DNA of 64,000 nt from Opitutaceae bacterium (lineage in GTDB: Bacteria > Verrucomicrobiota > Verrucomicrobiia > Opitutales > Opitutaceae). Positions 40,445-50,063 of this stretch are shown piece by piece (position 1 is the first letter of the stretch; each line of letters opens with the position of its first letter). The notes beneath the pieces are model-generated. The model was not told the origin of the DNA. It searched no databases and saw only the letters and a program-made list of their open reading frames with translations. The position numbers were made by a program, and so were the translations under genes. The stretch is taken from contig JACKPU010000008.1 in NCBI GenBank assembly GCA_024233285.1, forward strand, positions 1 to 64,000. Direction: 5' to 3'.

Positions 40445-42037
40445 TCACGAGCCGCCGCCTTGGCGGAAGACCAACAGATTCCAACCGTCGATATCTAGGT
40501 GATGAATTTCGTCGCGGAGACGCACTTGCTCCATTACTCTGAAACCTTTGGCGGCAAACCGTGCGACCAAGGCCGGTCGATCGTGGGCCAGCGGCACCGG
40601 TTCCAGGTAAACGATGCGCGGCGCGCCATCGAGGTAAGCATGCTCCAGATCCTTGAGCATGAAGACCCGCTGGGTCAGGGGATGCGTAAAGGTCAGGGTG
40701 GCTTGATTGATGAACTCGTGGGTGAACAACACGTCATCTGGCTGGAGCTGCCGGACTACCGCGTTGGCAAGGATACGCCAGTTTTGGGTGGGCGTCAGAC
40801 CCGTATCGAACGTGGGGTCTTTGTAGTAGCTGTGAACTTGATATGTCGCGGAAGCCAGCATGCCGGCAAAAACCACAGCAGTCACCTTTCTCCACAATTG
40901 CCGGGTCTGACCCAGTAGATGAAGATGATTGAACGCCAACGCCACCAACCAAGCGGCGAACACGGAATGAATGACGAAATAGCGCGGCCACACCGACAGG
41001 TTTTCGACCTTGTAGAAATAGCCGATCTGGAAAACTAATGATAGTCCGATGCACCAGAGCATCAATTTGGCCTGAACTAAGGTCGACGGGTGCCGCTGGA
41101 GAATTGCGCGGCCGGCCACCGAGGGGCGCCACCACAGCCAGCCCAAGACAAGGAGAAAGCCGATCCAGCCCCAGAACATCAGATCCGTGAACCAAGAGTA
41201 ACCCGCGATGTGGCCGGTCAGCACCAAATGGAATCCGTCCGACAGCTGTGGCAGCAGGTCTGAAGATTCCAGTCCCCAGCGTCCAACACTGGCTTTCTGG
41301 CGGTTATGAAGCAGGTAGGGCAACGTCGCGCTGATGACGATCAGGTAACTTACGGCCAGATGCACATAGAAGCGCACCCGCTCGGACTTGCGGGTCAGCA
41401 CGAGGAACAAAAATTGACCGATGGCAGGAAAGACGACCCAGGCTTGGGTGAAGAACCCAGCGGTTAGCAAGAAGCCGTAGGCGGCGAACCATCCGCAATC
41501 AGGCCAGCTGCGGCCCAAGCGTCGGTCCACTAACTGGAGCACGAGCCAGCTCGACCAGACGTAGAAAGCCACCGCGACGATATACTCCCGGATCTGCAGC
41601 ACATGCATCAAGATGTAGCTGTTGAGTCCGAAGAAGAGCAGCAGGAACAGGCGGGAAAGCGGCGGCCACCCACGGCTCATCACCAGCATGCCTTGGAGGC
41701 TGAGCCAGAGGAAGAAGACGTTGACCAGCCGAAGGAAAATGACGTCCTGCGTCTGGGCCAACACCATGGCGGTGCGCTGAATGAGAAAGTAGAGGGGCTG
41801 GTAGGCGAAAGGCTGGCCGGTCTCGATCACCCGATCCCAGGCGAGTTCGGAGGGCGGTTGATGCAGCACGAAAGGTTGACCGGCATTGATAATGCCGAGG
41901 CGGATACCCTCGTCCGTGGATATGCCCTTCAAGTCGATCATGGCCAGGTAGGCCAGAATGATGCCAAGGCAGGCGAAGGGAATGAGCCGGTCGGCCCAGC
42001 CGGGTGGTGGTCGGTGCGTCTTCCTCCGGGCACGCAT
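40445..42037 (-). CDS. GT-C-like polytopic membrane protein
   Basis: The product has 530 aa with a basic N-terminus, a first helix and then 'LKGISTDEGIRLGIINAGQP', the acidic first-loop motif of GT-C transferases, followed by 'PFAYQPLYFLIQRTAM'. About ten more helices precede a ~120-residue soluble tail ('LQPDDVLFTHEF'..., 'ARFAAKGFRVMEQVRL'). It resembles PMT_2-type transferases and probably adds a sugar in the periplasm from a lipid-phosphate donor. No TDG module is present. It lies 7 bases after the FkbM gene, and an 80-base gap separates it from the next gene. Confidence 0.75.
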   Translation of the reverse strand: MRARRKTHRPPPGWADRLIPFACLGIILAYLAMIDLKGISTDEGIRLGIINAGQPFVLHQPPSELAWDRVIETGQPFAYQPLYFLIQRTAMVLAQTQDVIFLRLVNVFFLWLSLQGMLVMSRGWPPLSRLFLLLFFGLNSYILMHVLQIREYIVAVAFYVWSSWLVLQLVDRRLGRSWPDCGWFAAYGFLLTAGFFTQAWVVFPAIGQFLFLVLTRKSERVRFYVHLAVSYLIVISATLPYLLHNRQKASVGRWGLESSDLLPQLSDGFHLVLTGHIAGYSWFTDLMFWGWIGFLLVLGWLWWRPSVAGRAILQRHPSTLVQAKLMLWCIGLSLVFQIGYFYKVENLSVWPRYFVIHSVFAAWLVALAFNHLHLLGQTRQLWRKVTAVVFAGMLASATYQVHSYYKDPTFDTGLTPTQNWRILANAVVRQLQPDDVLFTHEFINQATLTFTHPLTQRVFMLKDLEHAYLDGAPRIVYLEPVPLAHDRPALVARFAAKGFRVMEQVRLRDEIHHLDIDGWNLLVFRQGGGS

Positions 42038-42044
42038 GGAAAGT

Positions 42045-42896
42045 TCAGCCCGTGCGCGCCACCACGTTCAGGCTGGCGCCAGCCGGGATCTGGGCATTCA
42101 GCTGACTGACTTCCTCAGGGAGCGGTTCACCGCTTGTGGCGTCGTATAGTCGGTAGCCATAGTCACGGAGGATTCCAACCAGTTCGGCGAGACTCGATCC
42201 CTTCTCTTCGAGGACGTAGGGTGCGAGTTCCATTACAATGGCGGGGTGCCAGCGGCGCAGGCTGTCGGCGGCACCCCGCAGCATCGCGCATTCAGCGCCG
42301 TCGATGTCGAGTTTGATGCAGTCGATGCGTTCCAGCCCGAGCTCAGCCACGACAAGGTCAAGCGCGCGGGCCCGCGCGCCGGCTGTGGTCATCAATCGTC
42401 CTTGGTGGAGATGGTGGCGGTTGGCGTCGGCGGTATCCAACGGCCAACTGGAATAGAGGTCCTCCGTGGGGGAACCGTCTGCCTCGCGGGCGACGAGCAT
42501 GAGCTGCAGGCAGTGGATCCGCGCGGCGAGTTCCGGGTTCAGCCCGACGTTGCGTTGCAATTTGGCGAAGGCAAAGTCTGTGGGTTCGAAAGCAATGACT
42601 CGGCCTTGGGGGCCGGTGGCGCGTGCCAAATGCAGGGTGTGCGCCCCGATGTTGGCGCCGATGTCGAGCACCACGTCGCCAGGGTGGATCAAGCGTTGGT
42701 AGCAGGAGATTGTCTCCGGTTCGAAAGCGCCGAGAAGCCAGAGGGAAAAGTCAATACCCTCGCGCAGATCCAGCGCCCAGGTCACGCCACGACGGCGCAC
42801 TTGGGTTGTGGTCCCGCGACCGGCGACCCGGCGGGCGGCCTGCACGATCACCTGCACCAAGCGGGCAAGTTGCATTTTCTGTTTAGTCTTGAGCAT
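42045..42896 (-). CDS. FkbM family methyltransferase
   Basis: The 283 aa protein shows the FkbM core: 'VVLDIGANIGAHTLHLARA', 'VIAFEPTDFAFAKLQRNV', then 'IDCIKLDIDGAECAMLRGAA' and 'PAIVMELAPYVLEEKG'. FkbM-type enzymes O-methylate hydroxyl groups, often of sugars in exported glycans. A short basic N-terminus (MLKTKQKMQ) starts at ATG 42896. It lies 46 bases after the stop of one GT-C gene and 7 bases before another. The acceptor sugar is unknown. Confidence 0.88.
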   Translation of the reverse strand: MLKTKQKMQLARLVQVIVQAARRVAGRGTTTQVRRRGVTWALDLREGIDFSLWLLGAFEPETISCYQRLIHPGDVVLDIGANIGAHTLHLARATGPQGRVIAFEPTDFAFAKLQRNVGLNPELAARIHCLQLMLVAREADGSPTEDLYSSWPLDTADANRHHLHQGRLMTTAGARARALDLVVAELGLERIDCIKLDIDGAECAMLRGAADSLRRWHPAIVMELAPYVLEEKGSSLAELVGILRDYGYRLYDATSGEPLPEEVSQLNAQIPAGASLNVVARTG

Positions 42897-42942
42897 GGTC
42901 CGGGAAAATCAGCATAGCGCGTTGCATCGGGGGTTGGTAGCG

Positions 42943-44544
42943 CTATCGGGGGTCTTCAAGGTAATGATCCAAGTGACGGCGGAAACCGACCCGGTCTTGG
43001 TAATGGTCCTGCATGAGTTGTCGGTATCGGGCGGGATGAGCATCGTGGTCGAAAAGGAAAGTCAATGTAAGCTCGCTGACGGGCAACCTTATGTCATCTT
43101 GGAAATAATAGTGCTTGGGTTGCAACCGGATATACACGCCTAAGCACAACACGAAGGCGGCGACCAATGCGGGAACGATCAGCCAGTGGCGGTCGCCTGA
43201 AGCGCAGGTTCCTGTGCCCGGTCGAAGTAGGCCGCTGAAAGCCAAGGGCAGGGCCAGGAGGAGCGGAACTTGAGCGAAAATACTGTATTGGTCGGAGAAA
43301 TGCCGCCGACTCAGCACGAGGACGAAACCTATTCCTACGCCGACCAACAGTGATGACATCAGGCGCAGGTGGCGTGGAGCCCCGCGCATCACGACAGCAA
43401 TGACCGGTAGCGCCAGTCCGACTGCGAACAACAGCGGGGTATCCTGCAGAGATCTTAGGATTTCGGCCCCGAGATTTTCCGCCGGCGCCAACTGCGCCAT
43501 GTAAGGAGTCGGAGCGGCCAGGAAATTCAATACACCAGTCAGGTAGAGCAGGGTGTTAGCCGGGGAGAGCGTGGCCCGCAGCAGGAGGTAGGTGAGCGGA
43601 AGAACCAGCAGGATGCCGCCGCCGAGCATGGCGGCATCGCGGATGCCTCCGCGCACGACTGCACGCCAATCGGTGGTCAGACCGGGGCGCCGCAGCAGGG
43701 GCAGCAGGGCACCGGCAAAGGCAAAAAACCGCAGCCGATTGACCGCGTCGTCGACTAGTTTCCCGGGGGAATTCATCAAAGCATGCAACAGCAGCAGCAC
43801 CCCGATGCCGGCGACGGTGGGAAGGATCGGAGTCCAGTCGCGCCGTCCGACGTCCCCGCGGGCTTTGAGTGGGTGCAGAAGGCACCAAGCCAGACAGGGC
43901 AGAGAAAACAGCAGTCCGGGGAGCTTTTCCAAAGTGGAACACCCAACCAACAGGCCGGCGGCAAAAATCCAAAGATGCCGACGTGAGGCGTCCTTGGCGC
44001 GGGTGGCGCGAGTCGCGCACCAGAGGGCACCAATGTTGCCCAAGGCCACGCAAAGCAGCTCCGGGCGAATAAGCAGACCCTGAAACAGCAAGCCGGCGCT
44101 GCCGCTGAGGAGAATGATCGCCATAATGGCGGCGTCGAATTCGCGGGTAAGTGAATAGACCAACCCGGCACCAGCCAGGATGGTCAGCAGGACCAACAGG
44201 GTCTGCTGGGTGCAGCCTGCGCGCACCAAGGGTGGCAGCGCCCGCACTGGATCGCTGGTGGCGGCGAGTTGGTCAAGGTTGGCGACAGGCAGCCAGCCGA
44301 GTGCATGCTGAACGCGATAATTGACCGCGAGCAGTGCCTTGAGTGGAGTCGCGGGCTGGGCGAAGGGATTGGGCGCGATGTCGGTGTTCAATGCCAGGGC
44401 ATCCACCACGTTGTGCATGTTCATGTCCGTGTTCCGATACCAAGGCGTCGCTTGCGCGATCAGGAGCATGCACGTGATCGCGATCGCGAAGGCCGCGATT
44501 GCCAAGGTCAGGACGGAAGCACGATGAACTTGGTGCGGGGTCAT
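42943..44544 (-). CDS. GT-C-like polytopic membrane protein
   Basis: The 533 aa protein has a first helix ('LTLAIAAFAIAITCMLLIA'), the loop 'YRNTDMNMHNVVDALALN', and about ten helices up to residue ~460, then a short soluble tail rich in His and Asp ('FDHDAHPARYRQLMQDHYQD'). The architecture fits a GT-C transferase or related membrane enzyme, but motif evidence is weaker than for the neighbours. Its ATG overlaps the stop of the 900-aa GT-C gene (44541-44544), so they are translationally coupled. It could instead be an O-antigen-polymerase-like protein. Confidence 0.6.
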   Translation of the reverse strand: MTPHQVHRASVLTLAIAAFAIAITCMLLIAQATPWYRNTDMNMHNVVDALALNTDIAPNPFAQPATPLKALLAVNYRVQHALGWLPVANLDQLAATSDPVRALPPLVRAGCTQQTLLVLLTILAGAGLVYSLTREFDAAIMAIILLSGSAGLLFQGLLIRPELLCVALGNIGALWCATRATRAKDASRRHLWIFAAGLLVGCSTLEKLPGLLFSLPCLAWCLLHPLKARGDVGRRDWTPILPTVAGIGVLLLLHALMNSPGKLVDDAVNRLRFFAFAGALLPLLRRPGLTTDWRAVVRGGIRDAAMLGGGILLVLPLTYLLLRATLSPANTLLYLTGVLNFLAAPTPYMAQLAPAENLGAEILRSLQDTPLLFAVGLALPVIAVVMRGAPRHLRLMSSLLVGVGIGFVLVLSRRHFSDQYSIFAQVPLLLALPLAFSGLLRPGTGTCASGDRHWLIVPALVAAFVLCLGVYIRLQPKHYYFQDDIRLPVSELTLTFLFDHDAHPARYRQLMQDHYQDRVGFRRHLDHYLEDPR

Positions 44545-47243
44545 CGCTGGCGGAACCCTTCGACACGGAGGTTGCGAAACATGAAATAATATCCGTCCGG
44601 CGCCGGTTCGGGAACTTCACGCTCCTTGAGCATGCGTGTCTCGTGCCGACCGAATTCCTCGTAATGAGCCCGGGCGCCTTCCTCGAGTGGTATTCGTTGA
44701 GATTCAACATAGGCTTTCACATCCGGGTTATCCTCGAGGTAGCCGAGCCAGTCGGGCACGCGGTTGATCGGGCCGTCACGCAGCTCAATCACATTTTCCC
44801 CGGTTTGGGGCGTGAGATCGAGATTCAGGTCATACCATGCTAGTTTGTCAGACATCGGCAGGAGGGCCTGCTTTTCGCCGTTAAACCAAATCTCAAGGGC
44901 TGCATGGCGGCGCACGTGCACCCGGGTGCTGAGCGCGAGCTGCAAGTGGGTCAGGTTGGGAATAGGGGGGATCACGAGTCTGACGCGGGGTTGCCGCGCC
45001 CAGCGCAGGACGGGCAATCCCCATTGTGGAAATGGACCTTCCACCGGGAGAAGACCGTCGACCGTGACCGGGGCAAAGCTGTTTGATATCACCACATCAG
45101 AAACAAACAGCGACTCCATCTGTTTTGGTCGCGCGAGTTGCAGTGTGGGGGCTACTGGCATCGGTCGTGGTTGGTCGGTAATCGCACCAATGCCGAGAGG
45201 GGCATTGTCGTTGATGCCGAGCACCTTGAATTCGAGCCGCTTGAACGGCCACGCGATAGTGGATTCGGCGCTTCCGTCTGCATGAAAGGTGTGCAAATGC
45301 CTGACGGAGTCATCCGACCCCACCCATTCCACTATTACCTTGGCATGATCGCGGGGGTTCAGACCAACGAGATGGATGCGGGCGCGGTTGTCTCCGACTT
45401 GTGCCGGTGTATTCCGCTCGAGTGTGACCAAGACCGTGCGGTTGCTAATCGAGGGAGGATTTTCATTGGCCTTCGGTTCGATGCCAAAATAGTCCCGGCC
45501 GCCTTGATCCTCTGGGTATGAGGCAAGCAATTCGACACCGGCGGTCGGTTTGCGCTCGAAGGCAACCATGATGTAGCTAGCCGAGGATTCGGTTGAGGCA
45601 AAGCTGGCTTCCCGGGCCGAGGCAGCCCGTGAAAGCAAATTGAAGACTTCGGGGTCGCGGGTCCGACTGGACGTAAACCGCTGGCCAGGCGCCGTGATCA
45701 TCAATGGAAAAATGGCCTCACTGGTCCCGTCGGTGTCCACATTTATCCGTGCGTGGCGGACCAAGGCATTCTCGAGCAAAAGCGGCAGAGACGGCAGGCC
45801 GGCGGGGACATATTCGCCGGTGAGCACCGGGCGAACGGGCTGCCGAGAATTGTGGTCGAGATAGTCCCAGGCGGACCAGGACGAGATGGCCAGCACGCCG
45901 GACAGCGCAATCCATCCGGCGGCTTGGGCGTGGCGTGTGCCGGTCAGCCCGTAGTGCAGCGTGAGGGCGGCACCGGGCAGGAGCGCCAGCAAAGGGGGGA
46001 TGGCGACCCGCGGTTGCAGGGGAATCCACAGAGAAACCAGCCACAGGGTCGCCAGCCAGCACCCGGCGGCTGCGCTCAACGCGGCGATTGCTTTCGCTTC
46101 GCTTCGCTGGCGAAACCAGCTGCCGAATGCAGTGATCGTGATGATTACCGCGGCCAAGCCGAGGGGCACAGTGTCTTCGTTGATGAACAGGTCGGCCGGC
46201 TGCGCGATTGGAAACGTCCAGCGCCAAGCGACGGCCTGGAAAGTGGCCAGATCAGTCGAGGCCAGAAATTGCGCCAACCTGATTGGCCAAGCCAGCCCGG
46301 CTTGCAGGGTCAATACCATCCAAGGTAACACCAAGCCGAGACCGAGGAGTAATCCCCAGTGGCGCGTTCCGCCCTGACGGCGGCGTATGAATTGGGTTAC
46401 GCCCCAATAGGATGCCATTGCCAGCAAAACGGACATGCTGCTGCCGGCGGCCAACCCGCCGGCGATCGTGGCAATGGCAGCGTCGGTCGGCGCACGGGTT
46501 GTGGCCCAGCGCCGGGCAAAGGTCATTGCTACCAACAGTCCAGCTCCCGCAGGCAAATCGACCGTCAGAGCAGAGGCTTGGGCCAAGGTTGGCAAACTGA
46601 CCATGGCAAGCCACGCGGCCGCCACTGCAGCATTGGCCCCGACTCCATGGAGCCGGCACAGGCGGTGGGTGGCGACGCCGGCGACCAGCCAAGCCGAGAC
46701 GTTGAAGAAATTCAGCACGGGCAGTGGGGCTGCGTGCATCAGGCCCAAGACTTGGACGAGGTCATAATAGAAAGGCAGTAGAATCTGCCGCAGGTCGGTG
46801 GTCTCGAACGGCGCCAACGAACCCTGGCCGAGATAATACATAGCCCGGGGCAAGCGCCATGCTAGCGCATCGGGATTATTCGGTGCAAAGGCCGAAGCAA
46901 CTGTGATCACGGCGAAGGCGAGAGGGATGAGCGTGATCACGGTCCAGCCTGTAAGCAGAGGATTGGCTCGGTCTGTGGCGTCCGGAACCGGATCTCGATG
47001 CGATAAACGGATAAAGGTGGCGACGAACAGTGCAACGAGGCCAAGAGCGCTGGAGGTCGCTATTTGACCCAAGGACGCCCCCAATTCTCCCATGGCGGCG
47101 GTCAGGAGTGCGGTGAGCACGACATTGCCCCAAATCAAGGCCCAAGCAGCGAGTAATTGCTCCTGCCATTGAGTAAAGAATCTGCGGGCTGTCAGCGCCG
47201 CAACCCATATCAAGATGGTGCAATGTATTAGGAAGTAATCCAT
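44541..47243 (-). CDS. Large GT-C-like membrane protein with C-terminal beta module and NPDV insert
   Basis: The 900 aa product has ~450 residues of membrane helices with 'NPDALAWRLPRAMYYLGQG' in the first large loop, then a long soluble C-terminus. The last part has beta-rich sequence ('ENVIELRDG') interrupted by a short helical segment 'WLGYLEDNPDVKAYVESQ' ... 'HYEEFGRHETR' and then resumes ('FMFRNLRVEGFR'). It is a paralogue of 50060-52894, but the GT-C loop is altered: 'YDSLTYHLPR' there is 'PDALAWRLPR' here. It probably adds a sugar outside the membrane; loop divergence suggests a different donor or reduced activity. ATG 47243 is clear. Confidence 0.78.
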   Translation of the reverse strand: MDYFLIHCTILIWVAALTARRFFTQWQEQLLAAWALIWGNVVLTALLTAAMGELGASLGQIATSSALGLVALFVATFIRLSHRDPVPDATDRANPLLTGWTVITLIPLAFAVITVASAFAPNNPDALAWRLPRAMYYLGQGSLAPFETTDLRQILLPFYYDLVQVLGLMHAAPLPVLNFFNVSAWLVAGVATHRLCRLHGVGANAAVAAAWLAMVSLPTLAQASALTVDLPAGAGLLVAMTFARRWATTRAPTDAAIATIAGGLAAGSSMSVLLAMASYWGVTQFIRRRQGGTRHWGLLLGLGLVLPWMVLTLQAGLAWPIRLAQFLASTDLATFQAVAWRWTFPIAQPADLFINEDTVPLGLAAVIITITAFGSWFRQRSEAKAIAALSAAAGCWLATLWLVSLWIPLQPRVAIPPLLALLPGAALTLHYGLTGTRHAQAAGWIALSGVLAISSWSAWDYLDHNSRQPVRPVLTGEYVPAGLPSLPLLLENALVRHARINVDTDGTSEAIFPLMITAPGQRFTSSRTRDPEVFNLLSRAASAREASFASTESSASYIMVAFERKPTAGVELLASYPEDQGGRDYFGIEPKANENPPSISNRTVLVTLERNTPAQVGDNRARIHLVGLNPRDHAKVIVEWVGSDDSVRHLHTFHADGSAESTIAWPFKRLEFKVLGINDNAPLGIGAITDQPRPMPVAPTLQLARPKQMESLFVSDVVISNSFAPVTVDGLLPVEGPFPQWGLPVLRWARQPRVRLVIPPIPNLTHLQLALSTRVHVRRHAALEIWFNGEKQALLPMSDKLAWYDLNLDLTPQTGENVIELRDGPINRVPDWLGYLEDNPDVKAYVESQRIPLEEGARAHYEEFGRHETRMLKEREVPEPAPDGYYFMFRNLRVEGFRQR

Positions 47244-47296
47244 GCTACTTGCGTGTGCAGCCTGGGAATGTGTTTGGAAAAGGGGCCGGGGCGGGG

Positions 47297-47872
47297 TCAG
47301 TTTTGCTTGAGGACAGCGAAGCTGTTGAGGCCGAACTGAAAGGTGGAATAGTGATCGAGCGTGAATCCGTTCCGCCTCGCGAGATCTGTAATGTCGCCCT
47401 GCGTCCAGTAGTGTTTGTGATCTGCTATCTCCGGAGCGGAGATAACCTTCAATTTGAAGGCGAGGAACTCAAGTAGAGGCTTTGACATTGGAGTAGGGGT
47501 CGTAAGTAACACGCTACCTCCAGGATGAAGTATCCGATTAAACTCAGCGAAGAGCCCGTCTACTTGATCCAAAGGGATATGCTCTAGAACTGCTAAAATT
47601 GTGATGTGGTCAAAACTCTGGTCGGAAAACTCGAAGCGATCTTTGAAGTGAAAATTGAGAATCTCGACGTTTGTTTCGAGCTGTCCGGGAGTGGCATCGT
47701 AATCGATGCCGATGCCGCGTTCAATCGTGTGGCTGACGCTGCGCAGGAACAACGCCTGATGGCCGCAGCCGAAATCGAGCACCGTGGTGCCGGGGCGCAG
47801 ATGGCGGCGCACGATGCGTGACCGCCAGCGACATATGAAGAGGTCGAGTGCGTTAAAGTCCTTGGTGCCCAT
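47297..47872 (-). CDS. Class I SAM-dependent methyltransferase (small)
   Basis: The 191 aa protein has 'TVLDFGCGHQALFLRSV', 'GIGIDYDATPGQ', 'QSFDHITILAVLEHIPLDQV', 'FNRILHPGGSVLLTTPTP' and 'QGDITDLARRNGFTLDHYSTF', a compact Methyltransf_11 enzyme. Base composition is uneven: positions 47401-47640 contain 111 G+C of 240 (46 %), while positions 47761-47820, which encode the N-terminal part, are about 70 % G+C. This suggests that the 3' part of the gene has a different history. It lies between a DPM-like GT2 (21-base gap) and a large GT-C gene (53-base gap). The substrate is unknown. Confidence 0.82.
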   Translation of the reverse strand: MGTKDFNALDLFICRWRSRIVRRHLRPGTTVLDFGCGHQALFLRSVSHTIERGIGIDYDATPGQLETNVEILNFHFKDRFEFSDQSFDHITILAVLEHIPLDQVDGLFAEFNRILHPGGSVLLTTPTPMSKPLLEFLAFKLKVISAPEIADHKHYWTQGDITDLARRNGFTLDHYSTFQFGLNSFAVLKQN

Positions 47873-47893
47873 GCCTTGGTTGCTTACGGGGTC

Positions 47894-48832
47894 TCACTTG
47901 GCGCGGTTGATGCGCTTGATGACCACGCGTTCAACTTCCAACAATCGCTGATTCACCGAGCTGAGCACCAAGCCCAGTGCGAGATTGAGGCTGGCGAGCA
48001 TCACGCACGTTATTGCCACGATGGCGCTGGCCCGGCTCACCACCCGTTGATCACTGATCAGTTCCACAAATGGCATCCATCCGGCCACGCCCGCGAGGGC
48101 CAGAAAGACCAGGCAGGCTGAACCAAAGAGTGTCAGCGGTTTGTAGGACCGCATGAGCAAGAACAGGCGCAAGAGGACCCGCATGCCATCCGGCAATGTC
48201 CGGAGTTTCGAGAAACTGCCGACCGGACGCTCGCCGTAGGGTGCCTCGATTTCGTGGATCACGGCGCCGCGATAGAGGCTTTGCACAGTCAATTCGGTCT
48301 CGACGTCAAATCCGCGGGAGGTGATGGGGATGTTCAGGGCGCAGTCACGGGTGAATGCGCGGTAGCCGGAGAAAATGTCCGAGATTTTCGCGTCGAAAAT
48401 TTTGTTGATGATGACGCAGACCATTTGATTGCCGGCTACATGGAATTTCCGGAACGCATTGTCGCCGTATTCCTGCAAGCGCGCGGCCACGGTCATGTCG
48501 GCATCGCCGGCCAGAATCGGAGCCAGCAGGCGATGAACCGCGGTGGCATCGTAAGTCCCGTCACCGTCAACCATGACCAAAATGTCCTCGGTGACGGTTT
48601 CGAACATCGTGGCGACCACATGTCCTTTGCCCTGACGCTTTTCCCGGATGACCAAGGCACCTTCCTGTCGCGCGATCTCGGCGGTCTTGTCCGTGCAGTT
48701 GTTGTCAAACACGTAGATGGTTGCGTCGGGGAGTTGAGTGCGGAAATCTCGGATGACTTGCCCGATGGTGCGTTCCTCCTGATAGCAGGGAATGGCGACG
48801 GCGATGGTGGGCTGGGAGGTGGCGATAGCCAT
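47894..48832 (-). CDS. GT2 glycosyltransferase, polyprenyl-phosphate type
   Basis: The 312 aa product has 'IAVAIPCYQEERTIGQVI', 'VFDNNCTDKTAEIA', the DxD in 'VMVDGDGTYDA' (D89, D91), 'ISDIFSGYRAFTRDCAL' and two C-terminal helices (about 237-257 and 270-290). It belongs to the DPM/GtrB-like GT2s that charge polyprenyl phosphate with a sugar on the cytoplasmic face. As with the gene at 35939, it could supply donors for the many GT-C enzymes around it, and the C-terminal extension ('VERVVIKRINRAK') differs from that gene. The 73-base gap upstream contains a short palindrome. Confidence 0.85.
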   Translation of the reverse strand: MAIATSQPTIAVAIPCYQEERTIGQVIRDFRTQLPDATIYVFDNNCTDKTAEIARQEGALVIREKRQGKGHVVATMFETVTEDILVMVDGDGTYDATAVHRLLAPILAGDADMTVAARLQEYGDNAFRKFHVAGNQMVCVIINKIFDAKISDIFSGYRAFTRDCALNIPITSRGFDVETELTVQSLYRGAVIHEIEAPYGERPVGSFSKLRTLPDGMRVLLRLFLLMRSYKPLTLFGSACLVFLALAGVAGWMPFVELISDQRVVSRASAIVAITCVMLASLNLALGLVLSSVNQRLLEVERVVIKRINRAK

Positions 48833-48881
48833 GGAATGATCAGATCGTTAGTAGAGTTGCAAAAATCGTATCGTGGGGACG

Positions 48882-48895
48882 GATTCGGACGAATC
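48882..48895. repeat. 14-base palindrome GATTCG-GA-CGAATC
   Basis: A perfect inverted repeat with 6-base arms lies in the 73-base gap between the acyltransferase gene and the GT2 gene. On the minus strand it is followed about 15 bases later by a run of five T (48865-48861), which is loosely terminator-like, but the stem is short. It could also be an operator. Nothing else in the gap is recognisable. Confidence 0.25.
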
Positions 48896-48905
48896 GAGGC
48901 AGAAA

Positions 48906-50063
48906 TCAGCCCGAACGGCGGGGTGGTGTTTCGGGGACGGTAATCAGGGCGATCCGGTGCGCCTTTGCAAAGGCGATGCCGCGGCGCAACAGGTCGGTCG
49001 TGACGGCTATGAGCACCGCCGCTGCAATGCAGATAATCACAATAAGCTCGGGCATTTTTCGGCAGGACTCCAAGGCGACGGGGAAGCGCCAGGCCCCATA
49101 ATAGAGGACCAGGATGTGCCATAGATATATCTCCAAGGTATAGCGGCCGAGATAGGCAAAAGGGGTGGGTCTTGGGCTCCAACCCAACGCGACGCCGGCA
49201 CCGAGAGCGATGATCATGGCGAAATCGTAGATCATCAATTCGGGCCGGGTATAAGCAAAGTCCAGGCGATTGAACTCAAAGTTTGGGCCGACCACGGCAG
49301 GATTCGTGAGTTGCAGGAAATTCCATAGCATGGCAGCGATTGCCGTTAGCCCGGCGATCCCGGCGATGTTGAGCATGACCCGCCGCGATAACCGGGAGGT
49401 CAGCGTCGAAAAATGAAGACCGAGGAAAAAGTAGAATGCCCAGAAGGCGGCGTTGGGCCGGGCCCAGATGTAGTAGTTGAGCGCCCCTTCGTAGGATTTT
49501 AATCCGATCCAGATATGCAGGGCCAGCAGCAGGGCGGTGATGGCCGCAGCGGAGGCCGTCGGAGTAATGCCGGGCAGCAGCCGTGCGCACCACCCAGGCA
49601 ATTGCTTTAACAGGGGCTGCAACAGATAAAGCTGCAGGATAAGCGGAATGAAGTAGAGCGTTGGTTCGACGCCGAAGAAGCCGACGTGCTGCACCAGCCA
49701 GACAATTTTTTCCTGCAGGCCCGGGAGGGCCTGCCATCTGGTGTAGTGATTAAGCAGAAAGAAAGCCGCGGCACTCGCGATCAGGTAAGGAAAGGCAATC
49801 CGCCAGAACCGGCCGGAGTAATAAGTCCAAAGCCCGGGAGAGGAGCGTGAGAGTCCGGCGAGCAACCCGGAAAGGAACACGAACAGCGGCACGGCGAAAT
49901 TCGCCCCTTGGTTCAGCACAAGGCCGAGGAAAAAGGAGGGACTCCATGCATGAATGTCAGTCGTGACAAAGCTGCCGGCGAAGTGCACACAGACGACGCC
50001 AAGAATGCTCACGCCGCGAAGAGTGTCGATGTAGGCGTTGCGGGATGCGGAAGCAGCTTTCAT
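48906..50063 (-). CDS. Acyltransferase family 3 membrane protein
   Basis: The 385 aa protein shows the acyltransferase-3 signature: 'NAYIDTLRGVSILGVVCVHF' (catalytic-type R-x10-H arrangement), 'GANFAVPLFVFLSGLLAG', 'YYSGRFWRIAFPYL' and 'LGRYTLEIYLWHILVLYYG'. These ten-helix proteins O-acylate, usually O-acetylate, sugars of lipid-linked glycans. It is the second acylation system of the window, independent of the MBOAT pair at 27-30 kb. The ATG overlaps the stop of the 944-aa GT-C gene (50060-50063), so both are coupled. The sugar target is unknown. Confidence 0.88.
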   Translation of the reverse strand: MKAASASRNAYIDTLRGVSILGVVCVHFAGSFVTTDIHAWSPSFFLGLVLNQGANFAVPLFVFLSGLLAGLSRSSPGLWTYYSGRFWRIAFPYLIASAAAFFLLNHYTRWQALPGLQEKIVWLVQHVGFFGVEPTLYFIPLILQLYLLQPLLKQLPGWCARLLPGITPTASAAAITALLLALHIWIGLKSYEGALNYYIWARPNAAFWAFYFFLGLHFSTLTSRLSRRVMLNIAGIAGLTAIAAMLWNFLQLTNPAVVGPNFEFNRLDFAYTRPELMIYDFAMIIALGAGVALGWSPRPTPFAYLGRYTLEIYLWHILVLYYGAWRFPVALESCRKMPELIVIICIAAAVLIAVTTDLLRRGIAFAKAHRIALITVPETPPRRSG

